Of a stretch of 64,000 nucleotides of DNA, positions 32,777 to 42,417 are shown piece after piece; positions within the stretch are counted from its first letter, which is position 1; the number at the start of each line of letters is the position of its first letter. The notes under the pieces were generated by a model that had not been told where the DNA came from, made no database searches, and saw only the letters and a list, made by a program, of their open reading frames with translations. Made by a program: the position numbers and the translations under genes. Origin of the DNA: Marinobacter sp. es.048 (lineage in GTDB: Bacteria > Pseudomonadota > Gammaproteobacteria > Pseudomonadales > Oleiphilaceae); NCBI RefSeq assembly GCF_900188435.1, contig NZ_FYFA01000001.1, positions 186,001 through 250,000 on the forward strand, in the 5' to 3' direction.

Positions 32777-35242
32777 ATGCCCGGATTGCATCGTTTCACA
32801 CATCTGCTGCATCTGCTGGAAGTGTGGATATTCAGCAACCCCCGCAAGGTGCTTTCAGTGATCGCGATACTGACACTGATCTTCGCCCTGCGTATCCCAG
32901 GCCTGAAAATCTACACGGATTTCGCGGACCTTTTGCCACAGCAGCACCCTTACATCCAACTGCACAACAGCATCAAGGACAGTTTCGGTGGTGCCAACGT
33001 GCTGGTGGTTGGGGTCGAGTTTTCCGACGGTGACATCTTCACCAACGAGAACCTGGCCAGAATCGATCGAATCACTCAGGCGGTAGATAGCCTGCCCGGA
33101 GTCAACCACAACCTGGTTTCCAGCGTCACCCATCGCAACTCCCGGAAGATCTGGCTCACTGAAGTCGGCAGCATCAATTCCGAGCCCTATTACGACTCCA
33201 CCAGCGGCGAATACTCGCAGCAGTCACTGGATGCCATGCGAGCCGATGTGGCTGCCAACCCAAGGGTTTACGGCCCTCTGGTTTCCCCCGATCTCAAGAT
33301 GGCGTTGGTCAAGGCGCAGCTCATTGAAGGCAAGCTGGATTACGAAGCGACCTTTGCCCAGCTTCAGGAGCTCCGAGCCAATGAAGCTGCCGAAAGCGTA
33401 ACCATCTACGCCACGGGGCAGCCCGTGCTTGTTGGCTGGGCCTACACCTACATGGACCAGATCCTGCAAATTTTTATCTTCACAGTGCTCACCATGCTGG
33501 CACTGCTCATCTTTCACTTCCGCAAAGCATACGGTGTGCTCATCCCCCTTGGAGGCGTTCTCATCTCCACTGTGTGGGGCCTTGGGATTATCAGTGTACT
33601 TGGCTATAACCTGGACCCCTTAGGTCTGGTAATCCCCTTTTTGATTGCGGCGCGCGCCATGAGTCATGGTGTCCAACTGGTCGAGCGCTATTACGCAGAA
33701 ACCCTGGTACTGGGGAGCGGCCCGAAGGCTGCGAAGGCAACCTTCGACAGCCTTTTCCGGCCGGGCTCTCTGGGCGTTGTCTCCGACGCTATTGGCCTGT
33801 CGCTGATCGCCATCGGCTCCATCCCTTTGAACACCCATCTGGGCATCTACGCCTCACTCTGGGCGATCACGGTTGTCTTTACCGTCCTGATCGGCGTCCC
33901 ACTATTACTCTCCATCCTGCCCACGCCGAAGAACCCGGAAATTCGCGAAACAGCCTTGCGCCATATCGGTGCCAGCTGCTCTCGAACGGTCACACGGCCG
34001 GGTGCCGCGCGGATCATTCTCGCTGTGGCAGCCATCTCCATGCTGGGTGGTTTGCTGGCCGCATCCAATGTGCAAATCGGGGACTCTGAACCGGGCTCGC
34101 CGATCCTGTACCCCGACCACGACTACAACATCTCCTCAAGGGTGGTGAATGACCGGTTCCCGGGTTCGGAGGAACTCTACATTGTCGCGGAAACCAGTGA
34201 AAAAGGCGGACTGAAACGTCCCGAGGTGCTTGAGGCCCTGTCTGATCTTCAGGCCCACATGCTGCTGGACCCCGAAGTTGGCGGCAGCAAGGGATTACCC
34301 GATCTGGTCAAGCAGGTGAATCGTTTGATGCACAACGATGACCCCCGCTGGTACCAGATTCCCCACGACGCTGGCTACGTGGGTGGGTTGATGTTCACGT
34401 ACATGGCATCGAGCCCGGTACCTGGCGCCCTGGATGAGTTCAACGATACAGACGATCGCGTTGCCAACCTGGTGTTCTATTACAAGGACCGTCAGGGAGA
34501 AACCATCCGTCGTGCCATTCACATGGCCAAGGAATGGATCGCTGAAAATGAAGACCGCGTTGAGGGCCTGACGATCCGTCTGGCGGGCGGCACGCTCGGT
34601 GTGGCAGCTGCCATGAACGAATCAGCGTTTGAAACCAATGTGATCGTTCTGCCACTGGTCTTTCTGCTCATCTTCGCCTTCGTGATGCTGTTTTACACCT
34701 CCTGGCACGCCGGCCTGATGATGCTCCTGGCGATGCTGTTCGCCACCACCCTGACCTACGCCTACATGGGCCTGAATGGCCTGAGCATCGATATCAATAC
34801 CGTGCCGGTCATTGCCGTGGGAATCGGCGTTGGTATCGATTATTCGATCTACATGATGGATCGCATTCGGGAAGAAATGGCCAAGTGCGGCGACCTGCGC
34901 GAATCCGTGCGACGTGCCATTTCCACAACGGGCATGGCCATCAGTTTTACCGCACTGACCCTGATGGCCGGGATCATCATGTGGGTCATCTTCTCGAACC
35001 TGAGATTCCAGTCAGATGCTGCGCTGCTGCTGTGCGTGATGATCGTCATCAACGGCATGGCCGCCATGCTGCTGGTGCCTTCATGGGTGTTGGCCTTCAA
35101 ACCGCGGTTCATCACCGACGTCTATGCCGATGAAGACGGAATCCTGCATTCAGACCACAAGGAAACAAAATCAGCTCCATCCCCTGTGTTGGGTTCAAGA
35201 CAGGACGATGGGTTTGTGACGGGAGCGCCGTACCGGGCCTGA
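32777..35242 (+). CDS. MMPL/HpnN-type RND superfamily transporter
   Basis: An 821-residue inner-membrane protein with the MMPL duplication: a membrane helix near 30-45, a periplasmic domain, a helix bundle around 225-385, then a repeat with a second periplasmic domain and a bundle around 620-790. IAVGIGVGIDYSIYMMDRI marks the second sterol-sensing-like segment. Such transporters move hydrophobic compounds or lipids; unlike AcrB-type pumps no adaptor gene is present. Its neighbours (YCF48 lipoprotein, DUF1302, DUF1329) are a recurring set in hydrophobic-substrate catabolism loci. GAGGA precedes the ATG. Confidence 0.9.
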   Translation: MPGLHRFTHLLHLLEVWIFSNPRKVLSVIAILTLIFALRIPGLKIYTDFADLLPQQHPYIQLHNSIKDSFGGANVLVVGVEFSDGDIFTNENLARIDRITQAVDSLPGVNHNLVSSVTHRNSRKIWLTEVGSINSEPYYDSTSGEYSQQSLDAMRADVAANPRVYGPLVSPDLKMALVKAQLIEGKLDYEATFAQLQELRANEAAESVTIYATGQPVLVGWAYTYMDQILQIFIFTVLTMLALLIFHFRKAYGVLIPLGGVLISTVWGLGIISVLGYNLDPLGLVIPFLIAARAMSHGVQLVERYYAETLVLGSGPKAAKATFDSLFRPGSLGVVSDAIGLSLIAIGSIPLNTHLGIYASLWAITVVFTVLIGVPLLLSILPTPKNPEIRETALRHIGASCSRTVTRPGAARIILAVAAISMLGGLLAASNVQIGDSEPGSPILYPDHDYNISSRVVNDRFPGSEELYIVAETSEKGGLKRPEVLEALSDLQAHMLLDPEVGGSKGLPDLVKQVNRLMHNDDPRWYQIPHDAGYVGGLMFTYMASSPVPGALDEFNDTDDRVANLVFYYKDRQGETIRRAIHMAKEWIAENEDRVEGLTIRLAGGTLGVAAAMNESAFETNVIVLPLVFLLIFAFVMLFYTSWHAGLMMLLAMLFATTLTYAYMGLNGLSIDINTVPVIAVGIGVGIDYSIYMMDRIREEMAKCGDLRESVRRAISTTGMAISFTALTLMAGIIMWVIFSNLRFQSDAALLLCVMIVINGMAAMLLVPSWVLAFKPRFITDVYADEDGILHSDHKETKSAPSPVLGSRQDDGFVTGAPYRA

Positions 35243-35285
35243 ACCCGGTACCAAGCCCCACTAAAACCTGTAACGAGGACATGCC

Positions 35286-37199
35286 ATGCAAACAACAATA
35301 AAAGGCCTGAGGTTCTGGTGCTGCACCCTTGCGGGTAGTGCCACCCTGGCGCTGGTTCCAATGACTACAACCGTTGCTGCGGAAGATGCCCGCGTCAACG
35401 GTTTCTACGAAAACGCAACCTACGGGCGAGAGGGCGTCGGTCTATCAAAGTTCCGTAATACCCTGCAACTGGAAGGCGAGAAACGAATTGGCGACGTGGG
35501 CATTTTCAGCAACGTTTCCATCAACGGCACATTGCGCGGCACCTATGACGGGGTGTACGACCTGAACAAGGATGAATATGGACGTACCGCTGGTGGTGCC
35601 ATTCTGCTTGAAGACACCGCACTGGTGCCCAACCCTGACCCATTCGTACCCCATGGTGGCGGTATCGCTCCGACACCCAACTTCGGTTTCGACATCAATC
35701 AGAACCCCAACGACGGCATGATCGTCCTGGGTGAAAACCTGCACCCCCAGGATGGTGGTGTCGGATTTGGTGTTCCAGTGCGCCCCTGCGATGTCGACAG
35801 CCGGGGCTGTATTGATGACTATCTGGACAAGGATCTGAACGAGCTTCGTTTCCAGGAGTTCAACGACCGAGCGGATTTCATCCGTGAACTTTATGTCGAT
35901 TTTGACCTGAACTTCGACAGCGGTAACGTGCTGAGCACCCGCCTGGGTAAACAGCAGGTCATCTGGGGCCGAACGGACCTGTTCCGGGTACTGGATGTTA
36001 TCAACCCCGTGGACTTCTCACGCAACAACATCTACGACGAGCTGGAAGACATCCGGATACCCATGTGGATCCTGAAGTCAGACTATCGCATGGGTCCCAC
36101 CGAAGTATTCGATGGCTTCGCCTTCGACGACCTGAACTTCCAGGTGGTCTGGAACTTCGATCAGTTCCGTCCCCATGATATTGGCCAGTGTGGCCAGCCG
36201 AACGTCATCCTGGATGCAGGCTGCTTCTTCCGTGGTATGAATAATCTGTGGGAAAACGGGGGCACCGTTGCCAACTTTGCCAACGGCAGCATCGCAACCG
36301 ACTTTGGCCCGGGGCAGATCGGTATCCGCGAGGCGCACCTTCCAAGCTGGAGCCTTTCCAACACCCAGCTGGGTTTGAAACTTGAAGGCGTATACGGCGA
36401 TCTCGGCTTCTCTCTGAACGCCTTGACCTACCGCTCCCAGCTGCCATCACTGCGCGGCGGCATCCCGGCTGAGAATGCCTTCACCGGCGAAACCGCCGTT
36501 TGGCCAAGCCTGATTGCCTTCGATATCCACTTCCCAAGAGTAAACCTGGTAGGCGGTTCCCTTGACTATTACTCCCAGGGCATCGACACCGTGTTCCGGG
36601 TTGAAACCGCGTACACCTCCGGTGAAGAGTTCGCCAACACCCTTCGTGAGAAGCTGTATTCGGAGTCTGATGTCGTTCGCTACGTGGTGGGTGCCGACAA
36701 GAACATCTTCATCCCGGCCCTGAACGAATCCCAGGCGTTCCTGTTCTCCGGTCAGATCTTTGGCCAGCACATTCTTGACCACGAGCGCGAGCAACGTCTG
36801 CTGGGCGAGGCCGGGATTCCGGATTGGGAACAGAACTGGATTGCGACCCTGCTGATCAAGGGTTTCTACATGAATGGCCGCCTGAGCCCACAGATCATTA
36901 CAGCCCATGACATTCGCGCCCAGGCTACTGCCGTCGCGCCATCAATCGAGTGGCTGGTTAACGACAACTTCAAACTCACAGCCGGTGCCAACTTCAAGGT
37001 CGGCGATGGTGCCCGGAAGTTTGACGACTGCCGCACCTGTAACCCCTGGGATCCGTTCACCGCCGCCTATCCTGGCCAGCCCGCCGGAGAGTCCGCCGGA
37101 CTCTCCGGGTACGAACCGCTTGGCCGGTTCCAGTCAGGACCGATCGGCATGGCCCAAAAAGAAGATGAAATCCAGCTGACCGCACGTTACAGCTTCTGA
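35286..37199 (+). CDS. DUF1302 family outer-membrane protein
   Basis: A 637-residue protein with a signal peptide (about 1-32, ending TTTVAA-EDARVNG). The mature part is rich in alternating aromatic strands such as RLGKQQVIWGRTDLFRVLD, and the last residues LTARYSF end in Phe, the usual C-terminal signal of outer-membrane beta-barrels. DUF1302 proteins are found beside DUF1329 and MMPL genes and are presumed porins or channels. No function is proven. A CGAGGA site precedes the ATG. Confidence 0.88.
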   Translation: MQTTIKGLRFWCCTLAGSATLALVPMTTTVAAEDARVNGFYENATYGREGVGLSKFRNTLQLEGEKRIGDVGIFSNVSINGTLRGTYDGVYDLNKDEYGRTAGGAILLEDTALVPNPDPFVPHGGGIAPTPNFGFDINQNPNDGMIVLGENLHPQDGGVGFGVPVRPCDVDSRGCIDDYLDKDLNELRFQEFNDRADFIRELYVDFDLNFDSGNVLSTRLGKQQVIWGRTDLFRVLDVINPVDFSRNNIYDELEDIRIPMWILKSDYRMGPTEVFDGFAFDDLNFQVVWNFDQFRPHDIGQCGQPNVILDAGCFFRGMNNLWENGGTVANFANGSIATDFGPGQIGIREAHLPSWSLSNTQLGLKLEGVYGDLGFSLNALTYRSQLPSLRGGIPAENAFTGETAVWPSLIAFDIHFPRVNLVGGSLDYYSQGIDTVFRVETAYTSGEEFANTLREKLYSESDVVRYVVGADKNIFIPALNESQAFLFSGQIFGQHILDHEREQRLLGEAGIPDWEQNWIATLLIKGFYMNGRLSPQIITAHDIRAQATAVAPSIEWLVNDNFKLTAGANFKVGDGARKFDDCRTCNPWDPFTAAYPGQPAGESAGLSGYEPLGRFQSGPIGMAQKEDEIQLTARYSF

Positions 37200-37214
37200 T
37201 AACGAGGAACCAAA

Positions 37215-38543
37215 ATGACTACGACAAAGAACAAATCCGTTTTTAGATGGCTGATGGCTGGCTGCACGGCAGGCCTGATGTCGACAGCGCTAATGGCCGA
37301 TGAAGCAGTTATTACCAACTCCTTCTACCCCTACAACACAGAGACACCGAGCTTTGATGGGCTGAAAGCCGGAATGGTCATCGACCAGAGCAACGTTGCC
37401 CAGTTCAAGGACGCCATTGATCCCGCATTCTACGGTTTTATCGAGCAGGGCATGACCACCATCACCGTAGGCGAGACTACCTCCTTTGATCTGCACCCGA
37501 ACTATGTTGAAGCCACAAGGGCTTCACTTGGTCAGGTTACGCTCGGTGACAACGTGGGTGAAATCAGCGGCTGGAACGCTGGCCGCCCCTTCCCCGAAGA
37601 ACCTGACGTCAACGACCCCAGAGCGGGCGAGAAACTGGCGTGGAACTACAAGTATGGGTACAACTGGGGCGACAGCGCGGCTATCTATCCCTTCTACTGG
37701 AAGTATCGGGACATGGACTCCGGCAAGGTGGAGCGAACCATCAAGTTCAACTTCCACTTCCTGAACTACAAAGGACGTGTGATCCAGGAACCGACGCCGG
37801 AAATTACCCCGAATCCGTCTGACCTGTTCCGGGCCATCTACGTTCAGGTGCTGGACCCGGCTGATGTGCGTAACACCCAGCTACTGATCCATCGTGCAGC
37901 GGACGATCTCAAGCGGGATAACTCCTGGCTGTACCTGGGTTTTCAACGCCGGGTCCGTCGTCTGGCAACTGGCCAGGTCACCGACGCGTTTCTCGGCTCT
38001 GACCTGATGATCGAGGACTTCGAAGGCTACAACGGCCGCATCTCAGATATGAACTGGACCTATAAGGGCACCCGTTACATGCTGATGCCCTTCTACAACC
38101 ACAACGACCTGACGCTCGATTCCGAAACCCACAGCGACAGTGATGGGTACCAGGTTGTGTCCTTCAGTGGGCAGGGCGGTTGCTTCCCCGACATCACCTG
38201 GCAGCTCCGCAAGGTTCACGAGGTTGAATCGGTTCCAGTGGATGAAAGCCACCCACTGTCGAAGCGTGTTCACTACATGGATGCTCAGACCTTCACCATT
38301 CCGAGAACCGTGTCTTATGACCGCAAGGGCAGCCTGTGGAAGACCTTCACCATTGGCCAGGCGCATCCGGACCACCACCTGCCGAAGAACAAGGGCAGCG
38401 GTGTCTCCATCGATGACAGCTTCAGCATGATCGATGTTCAGGCCAGCCACTGCACCACCGGCCAATTCAAGGGACAGGTTGACCCCGAGCTGTCACCACC
38501 ACAGATGTTCAACGTTCAGCACCTGCGGGCAACAGGAAGCTGA
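37215..38543 (+). CDS. DUF1329 family periplasmic protein
   Basis: A 442-residue protein with a signal peptide (RWLMAGCTAGLMSTALMA-DEA). The AGC within it does not make a convincing lipobox. Family landmarks include NWGDSAAIYPFYWKYRDMD, LYLGFQRRVRRL and RISDMNWTYKGTRYMLMPFY. The fold is thought to be LolA/LolB-like, able to hold lipids or other hydrophobic ligands. It follows the DUF1302 gene by 15 bp and probably acts as its periplasmic carrier. A strong terminator follows. Confidence 0.88.
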   Translation: MTTTKNKSVFRWLMAGCTAGLMSTALMADEAVITNSFYPYNTETPSFDGLKAGMVIDQSNVAQFKDAIDPAFYGFIEQGMTTITVGETTSFDLHPNYVEATRASLGQVTLGDNVGEISGWNAGRPFPEEPDVNDPRAGEKLAWNYKYGYNWGDSAAIYPFYWKYRDMDSGKVERTIKFNFHFLNYKGRVIQEPTPEITPNPSDLFRAIYVQVLDPADVRNTQLLIHRAADDLKRDNSWLYLGFQRRVRRLATGQVTDAFLGSDLMIEDFEGYNGRISDMNWTYKGTRYMLMPFYNHNDLTLDSETHSDSDGYQVVSFSGQGGCFPDITWQLRKVHEVESVPVDESHPLSKRVHYMDAQTFTIPRTVSYDRKGSLWKTFTIGQAHPDHHLPKNKGSGVSIDDSFSMIDVQASHCTTGQFKGQVDPELSPPQMFNVQHLRATGS

Positions 38544-38570
38544 TCCACGGATCCTTGTTGCTTCTCCATT

Positions 38571-38597
38571 GGGCCCGCTTCTGCGGGCCCCTTTTTT
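38571..38597 (+). terminator. Strong intrinsic terminator of the envelope operon
   Basis: A perfect 8-bp stem, GGGCCCGC (38571-38578) and GCGGGCCC (38583-38590), with a TTCT loop and a CTTTTTT tail. It closes the operon after the DUF1329 gene and separates it from the ABM-domain gene that starts 21 bp later. Confidence 0.95.
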
Positions 38598-38618
38598 GGA
38601 CCATTGAGGATAATGAAC

Positions 38619-39215
38619 ATGACCGACAACCAGTCTGGCGTTGGCCAACAGGATTCAACAGCCCCCTTCACAGTGGTTGTCTCGCGGCGGGTCAAGAAGG
38701 GCCAGCAAGACGCATTTGAGGCACTAAGCAGCCAGATGACCGAGCGGGCCTCGCGTTTTCCCGGTTACCTGGGCACCGCCATGTTCCGGCCGGCTTCACC
38801 CGACGATCCTGAATACCGCATCGTGTTCAAGTTCCAAGATCGGGAATCGCTGGCTGCATGGGAAGCTTCCGAGGAGAGGGCAGAACTGCTGGAGCAGATA
38901 GAAAGTCTGCTGGTACAGCCCAGCGAGCGGGAAGTGACTTCGGGAATCGTTACCTGGTTCACTTTACCGGGCCAGAATCCGGTGACACCTCCACCCAAAT
39001 GGAAGATGACCATTGTCAGCTGGCTGGCACTCTACCCGGCGGTGACTCTGGTCTTCCTGTTATTCGGGGATGTGCTGGCACAAGTGCCACTGCTTTTGCG
39101 TACATTGCTGGTCACTGCTGTCGTGATGCTATTGATGAGCTACGTATTGATGCCGCGAATGACACGCTGGTTTGCGTTCTGGCTGTTTCCGAATACAGCC
39201 AGAACTTCTCGATGA
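38619..39215 (+). CDS. Antibiotic biosynthesis monooxygenase (ABM)-domain membrane protein
   Basis: A 198-residue protein: an N-terminal ABM-like ferredoxin-fold domain (about 10-105, with VVVSRRVKKGQQDAFEAL and RFPGYLGTAMFRP), a linker rich in proline, and two C-terminal membrane helices (about 130-150 and 158-180). ABM domains include small oxygenases and heme-degrading or dimeric binding proteins; no specific reaction can be assigned. The ATG at 38619 is chosen for spacing from GAGGA (38606-38610). It lies just past a strong terminator, so it may depend on read-through or its own promoter. Confidence 0.78.
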   Translation: MTDNQSGVGQQDSTAPFTVVVSRRVKKGQQDAFEALSSQMTERASRFPGYLGTAMFRPASPDDPEYRIVFKFQDRESLAAWEASEERAELLEQIESLLVQPSEREVTSGIVTWFTLPGQNPVTPPPKWKMTIVSWLALYPAVTLVFLLFGDVLAQVPLLLRTLLVTAVVMLLMSYVLMPRMTRWFAFWLFPNTARTSR

Positions 39216-39252
39216 TCGGATGCATCGAACATGATTGACGCCCATTTGTAAG

Positions 39253-40056
39253 TCACATCGGAGACGGAAATTTCTCTAAATGCCCCTGGATCAGACTCCA
39301 TGCAGGTTTGCCTTTTTCCAGCAGGTCAGCCCTGACGTCCGCTGGAAAGTCAGCTGCCACCGATTGTTCATACGACGCTCTTTTGCGGCAGCGCTCGAAC
39401 CAATCTGCCACACGCGGGCAATCCTCATAAATATCTGTCCAGCCGAATTGCATAATCGTTTGGAAGTATGGTGCCAGGCAGATATCAGCAAGACTGAAGC
39501 TATCGGCGACTACCCAATGATGCTCTTTGAGCGCATTTTCCATTTCCAGAATCGTCTTACGGTATACGTGAACGGCATCGACCACATCTGGCGCCTCAAG
39601 GCCGAATTCAGTCAGCCGTTTTTGGCGCTCACGCCGGGGTTTCTCCGGAATCTGATCAAGCAATGCCTGGCGTTCCGTTTGCGATTTCTTCATCAACCCC
39701 GGTCGCATTACTAACGGCCACTGAAGTGCGCCGCAGGACGGATGAAGCTTGTTATCAACCTGTTTCATCCAGAAACGCATCTGGGCTATTGCGTAGGGGT
39801 CCTCAGGCCGCAAGCTTGGCCCTGGCCAGCGATCTTCCAGATATTCACAAATGATACTGGACTCGATAACGGCCTTACCTTCATGGACCAGAGTAGGCAC
39901 GACGCCCAACGGATTAAGCTGCAAATAGTCGGGGTGAAGATTCTCTTTCTGAGCGAGATCGACATGATGTTTCGTCCATCGCAGGCCTTTTTCGGCGAGC
40001 ACAATGCGGACTTTCTGCGCACAGGGCGACATAGGATGGGTATAAAGTTCCAACAT
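39253..40056 (-). CDS. Glutathione S-transferase family protein
   Basis: A 267-residue protein with a thioredoxin-fold N-terminal domain (YTHPMSPCAQKVRIVLAEKG; candidate catalytic Ser10 or Cys12) and glutathione-contact motif LNPLGVVPTL followed by VIESSIICEYLED. An all-helical C-terminal domain (about 90-255) with FSLADICLAPYF completes it. It is longer than the usual 200-230 residues because of an insertion around residues 120-160 rich in charged residues. The substrate is unknown. It is divergent from a LysR regulator, which may control it. Confidence 0.88.
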   Translation of the reverse strand: MLELYTHPMSPCAQKVRIVLAEKGLRWTKHHVDLAQKENLHPDYLQLNPLGVVPTLVHEGKAVIESSIICEYLEDRWPGPSLRPEDPYAIAQMRFWMKQVDNKLHPSCGALQWPLVMRPGLMKKSQTERQALLDQIPEKPRRERQKRLTEFGLEAPDVVDAVHVYRKTILEMENALKEHHWVVADSFSLADICLAPYFQTIMQFGWTDIYEDCPRVADWFERCRKRASYEQSVAADFPADVRADLLEKGKPAWSLIQGHLEKFPSPM

Positions 40057-40170
40057 TTTAACGCTCCATTTCGGTGGCCGGGTTTAACGACTTTAGGCTT
40101 GCGTCGTCGCGGGAAAAAGACGAGTGTTGTCCAAGCATTTGTGAATAGAATTCAAAGGTAATCATCACGA

Positions 40171-41070
40171 ATGGACAAACTGACGGAAATGGAAGTCTAT
40201 GCAACGGTTATACAACGCGGAGGGTTGTCTGCTGCGGCACGCGAACTTGAACTTACGCCCTCCGCTGTAAGCAAACTCATCAACAGACTGGAAAACCGCT
40301 TGGGTGTGCGGCTACTGAATAGAACCACAAGGAAGCTGAGCACGACTGAAGCCGGCCAGCAGTTCTATCGAAGGTGCCTGGACATACTGTCTGCGGTCGA
40401 GGACGCCGAAAACACATTAAGCAATTACGGTCAGATCGCCAAAGGCAAACTTCGGATTAATAGCACCCCGGGTTTTGCACACCACCAGCTACTTCCCATC
40501 CTGATGGAGTTCCAGGAAGAATACCCACAGCTGGAACTGGAACTTCAGCTCTCCGGCATTCCCGTCGATCTGGTGGCTGAGCAGGTTGATGTGGCTATCC
40601 GATTGGGCGTTCTGGAAGATACCAGTCTGGTAGCGAGGCACCTTGGCGAAAGCCGGCGCATCGTTTGCGCCAGCCCGGAATATCTGAAGCTCCACGGAAA
40701 GCCTCGCGTCCCCTCTGATCTGAGAAACCACAGCTGCCTGCGCCTTTCAACCAGCCGATCATTCAACCTATGGCGATTCCAGACCCCCGAGGGGGAACAG
40801 CTTATCGAAGCCAAAGGCGGCTTCCTTACCAACGATGTAAATGCCCTTTGCGACTATGCCATGCAGGGAGGGGGAATTGCCCGATTGTCGTCTTTCATGG
40901 TGGGTGAATTGCTCGAAGACGGAATGCTCATCAAGCTACTGGACAAGTACGAAACAGATCGACAGCAAATCCATGTCCTTTATCCCAACAGGAAACAGTT
41001 GCCGGGGAAGGTGAAAGCCTTTATCTCGTTCCTTCAGAAAAAGCTGTCCGATCAACCGCTCTGGGATTAG
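40171..41070 (+). CDS. LysR-type transcriptional regulator
   Basis: A 299-residue regulator with an N-terminal winged helix-turn-helix (GGLSAAARELELTPSAVSKL, about 19-38) and a substrate-binding domain (about 90-295) beginning GKLRINSTPGFAHHQLLPIL. It belongs to the common CrgA/PtxR-like group by appearance. It is divergent from the glutathione transferase gene across a 114-bp gap, the usual arrangement for a LysR regulator and its target. The effector is unknown. Confidence 0.9.
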   Translation: MDKLTEMEVYATVIQRGGLSAAARELELTPSAVSKLINRLENRLGVRLLNRTTRKLSTTEAGQQFYRRCLDILSAVEDAENTLSNYGQIAKGKLRINSTPGFAHHQLLPILMEFQEEYPQLELELQLSGIPVDLVAEQVDVAIRLGVLEDTSLVARHLGESRRIVCASPEYLKLHGKPRVPSDLRNHSCLRLSTSRSFNLWRFQTPEGEQLIEAKGGFLTNDVNALCDYAMQGGGIARLSSFMVGELLEDGMLIKLLDKYETDRQQIHVLYPNRKQLPGKVKAFISFLQKKLSDQPLWD

Positions 41071-41095
41071 CTTCAGTCAGCGCTTGAACTCAGTT

Positions 41096-41127
41096 GCTCC
41101 CCGATCGTTCGGGCGTGACCGGGGAGC
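41096..41127. repeat. Inverted repeat between convergent genes, possible terminator
   Basis: GCTCCCCG (41096-41103) and CGGGGAGC (41120-41127) are perfect complements separated by 16 bases. The repeat lies between the LysR gene and the convergent formaldehyde dehydrogenase gene. There is no T-run, so intrinsic termination is uncertain. Confidence 0.45.
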
Positions 41128-41136
41128 CGCTCATAC

Positions 41137-42315
<1,179 letters not shown>

Positions 42316-42417
42316 TCATTCTAGACGAAGTGCGCAACCAGATGGGCGCCGAAATCTTTTCCGGAACTGGCTCGTATCATCTCATAGCTGACCTATACCG
42401 AGAGAGGAGCTCTTACG

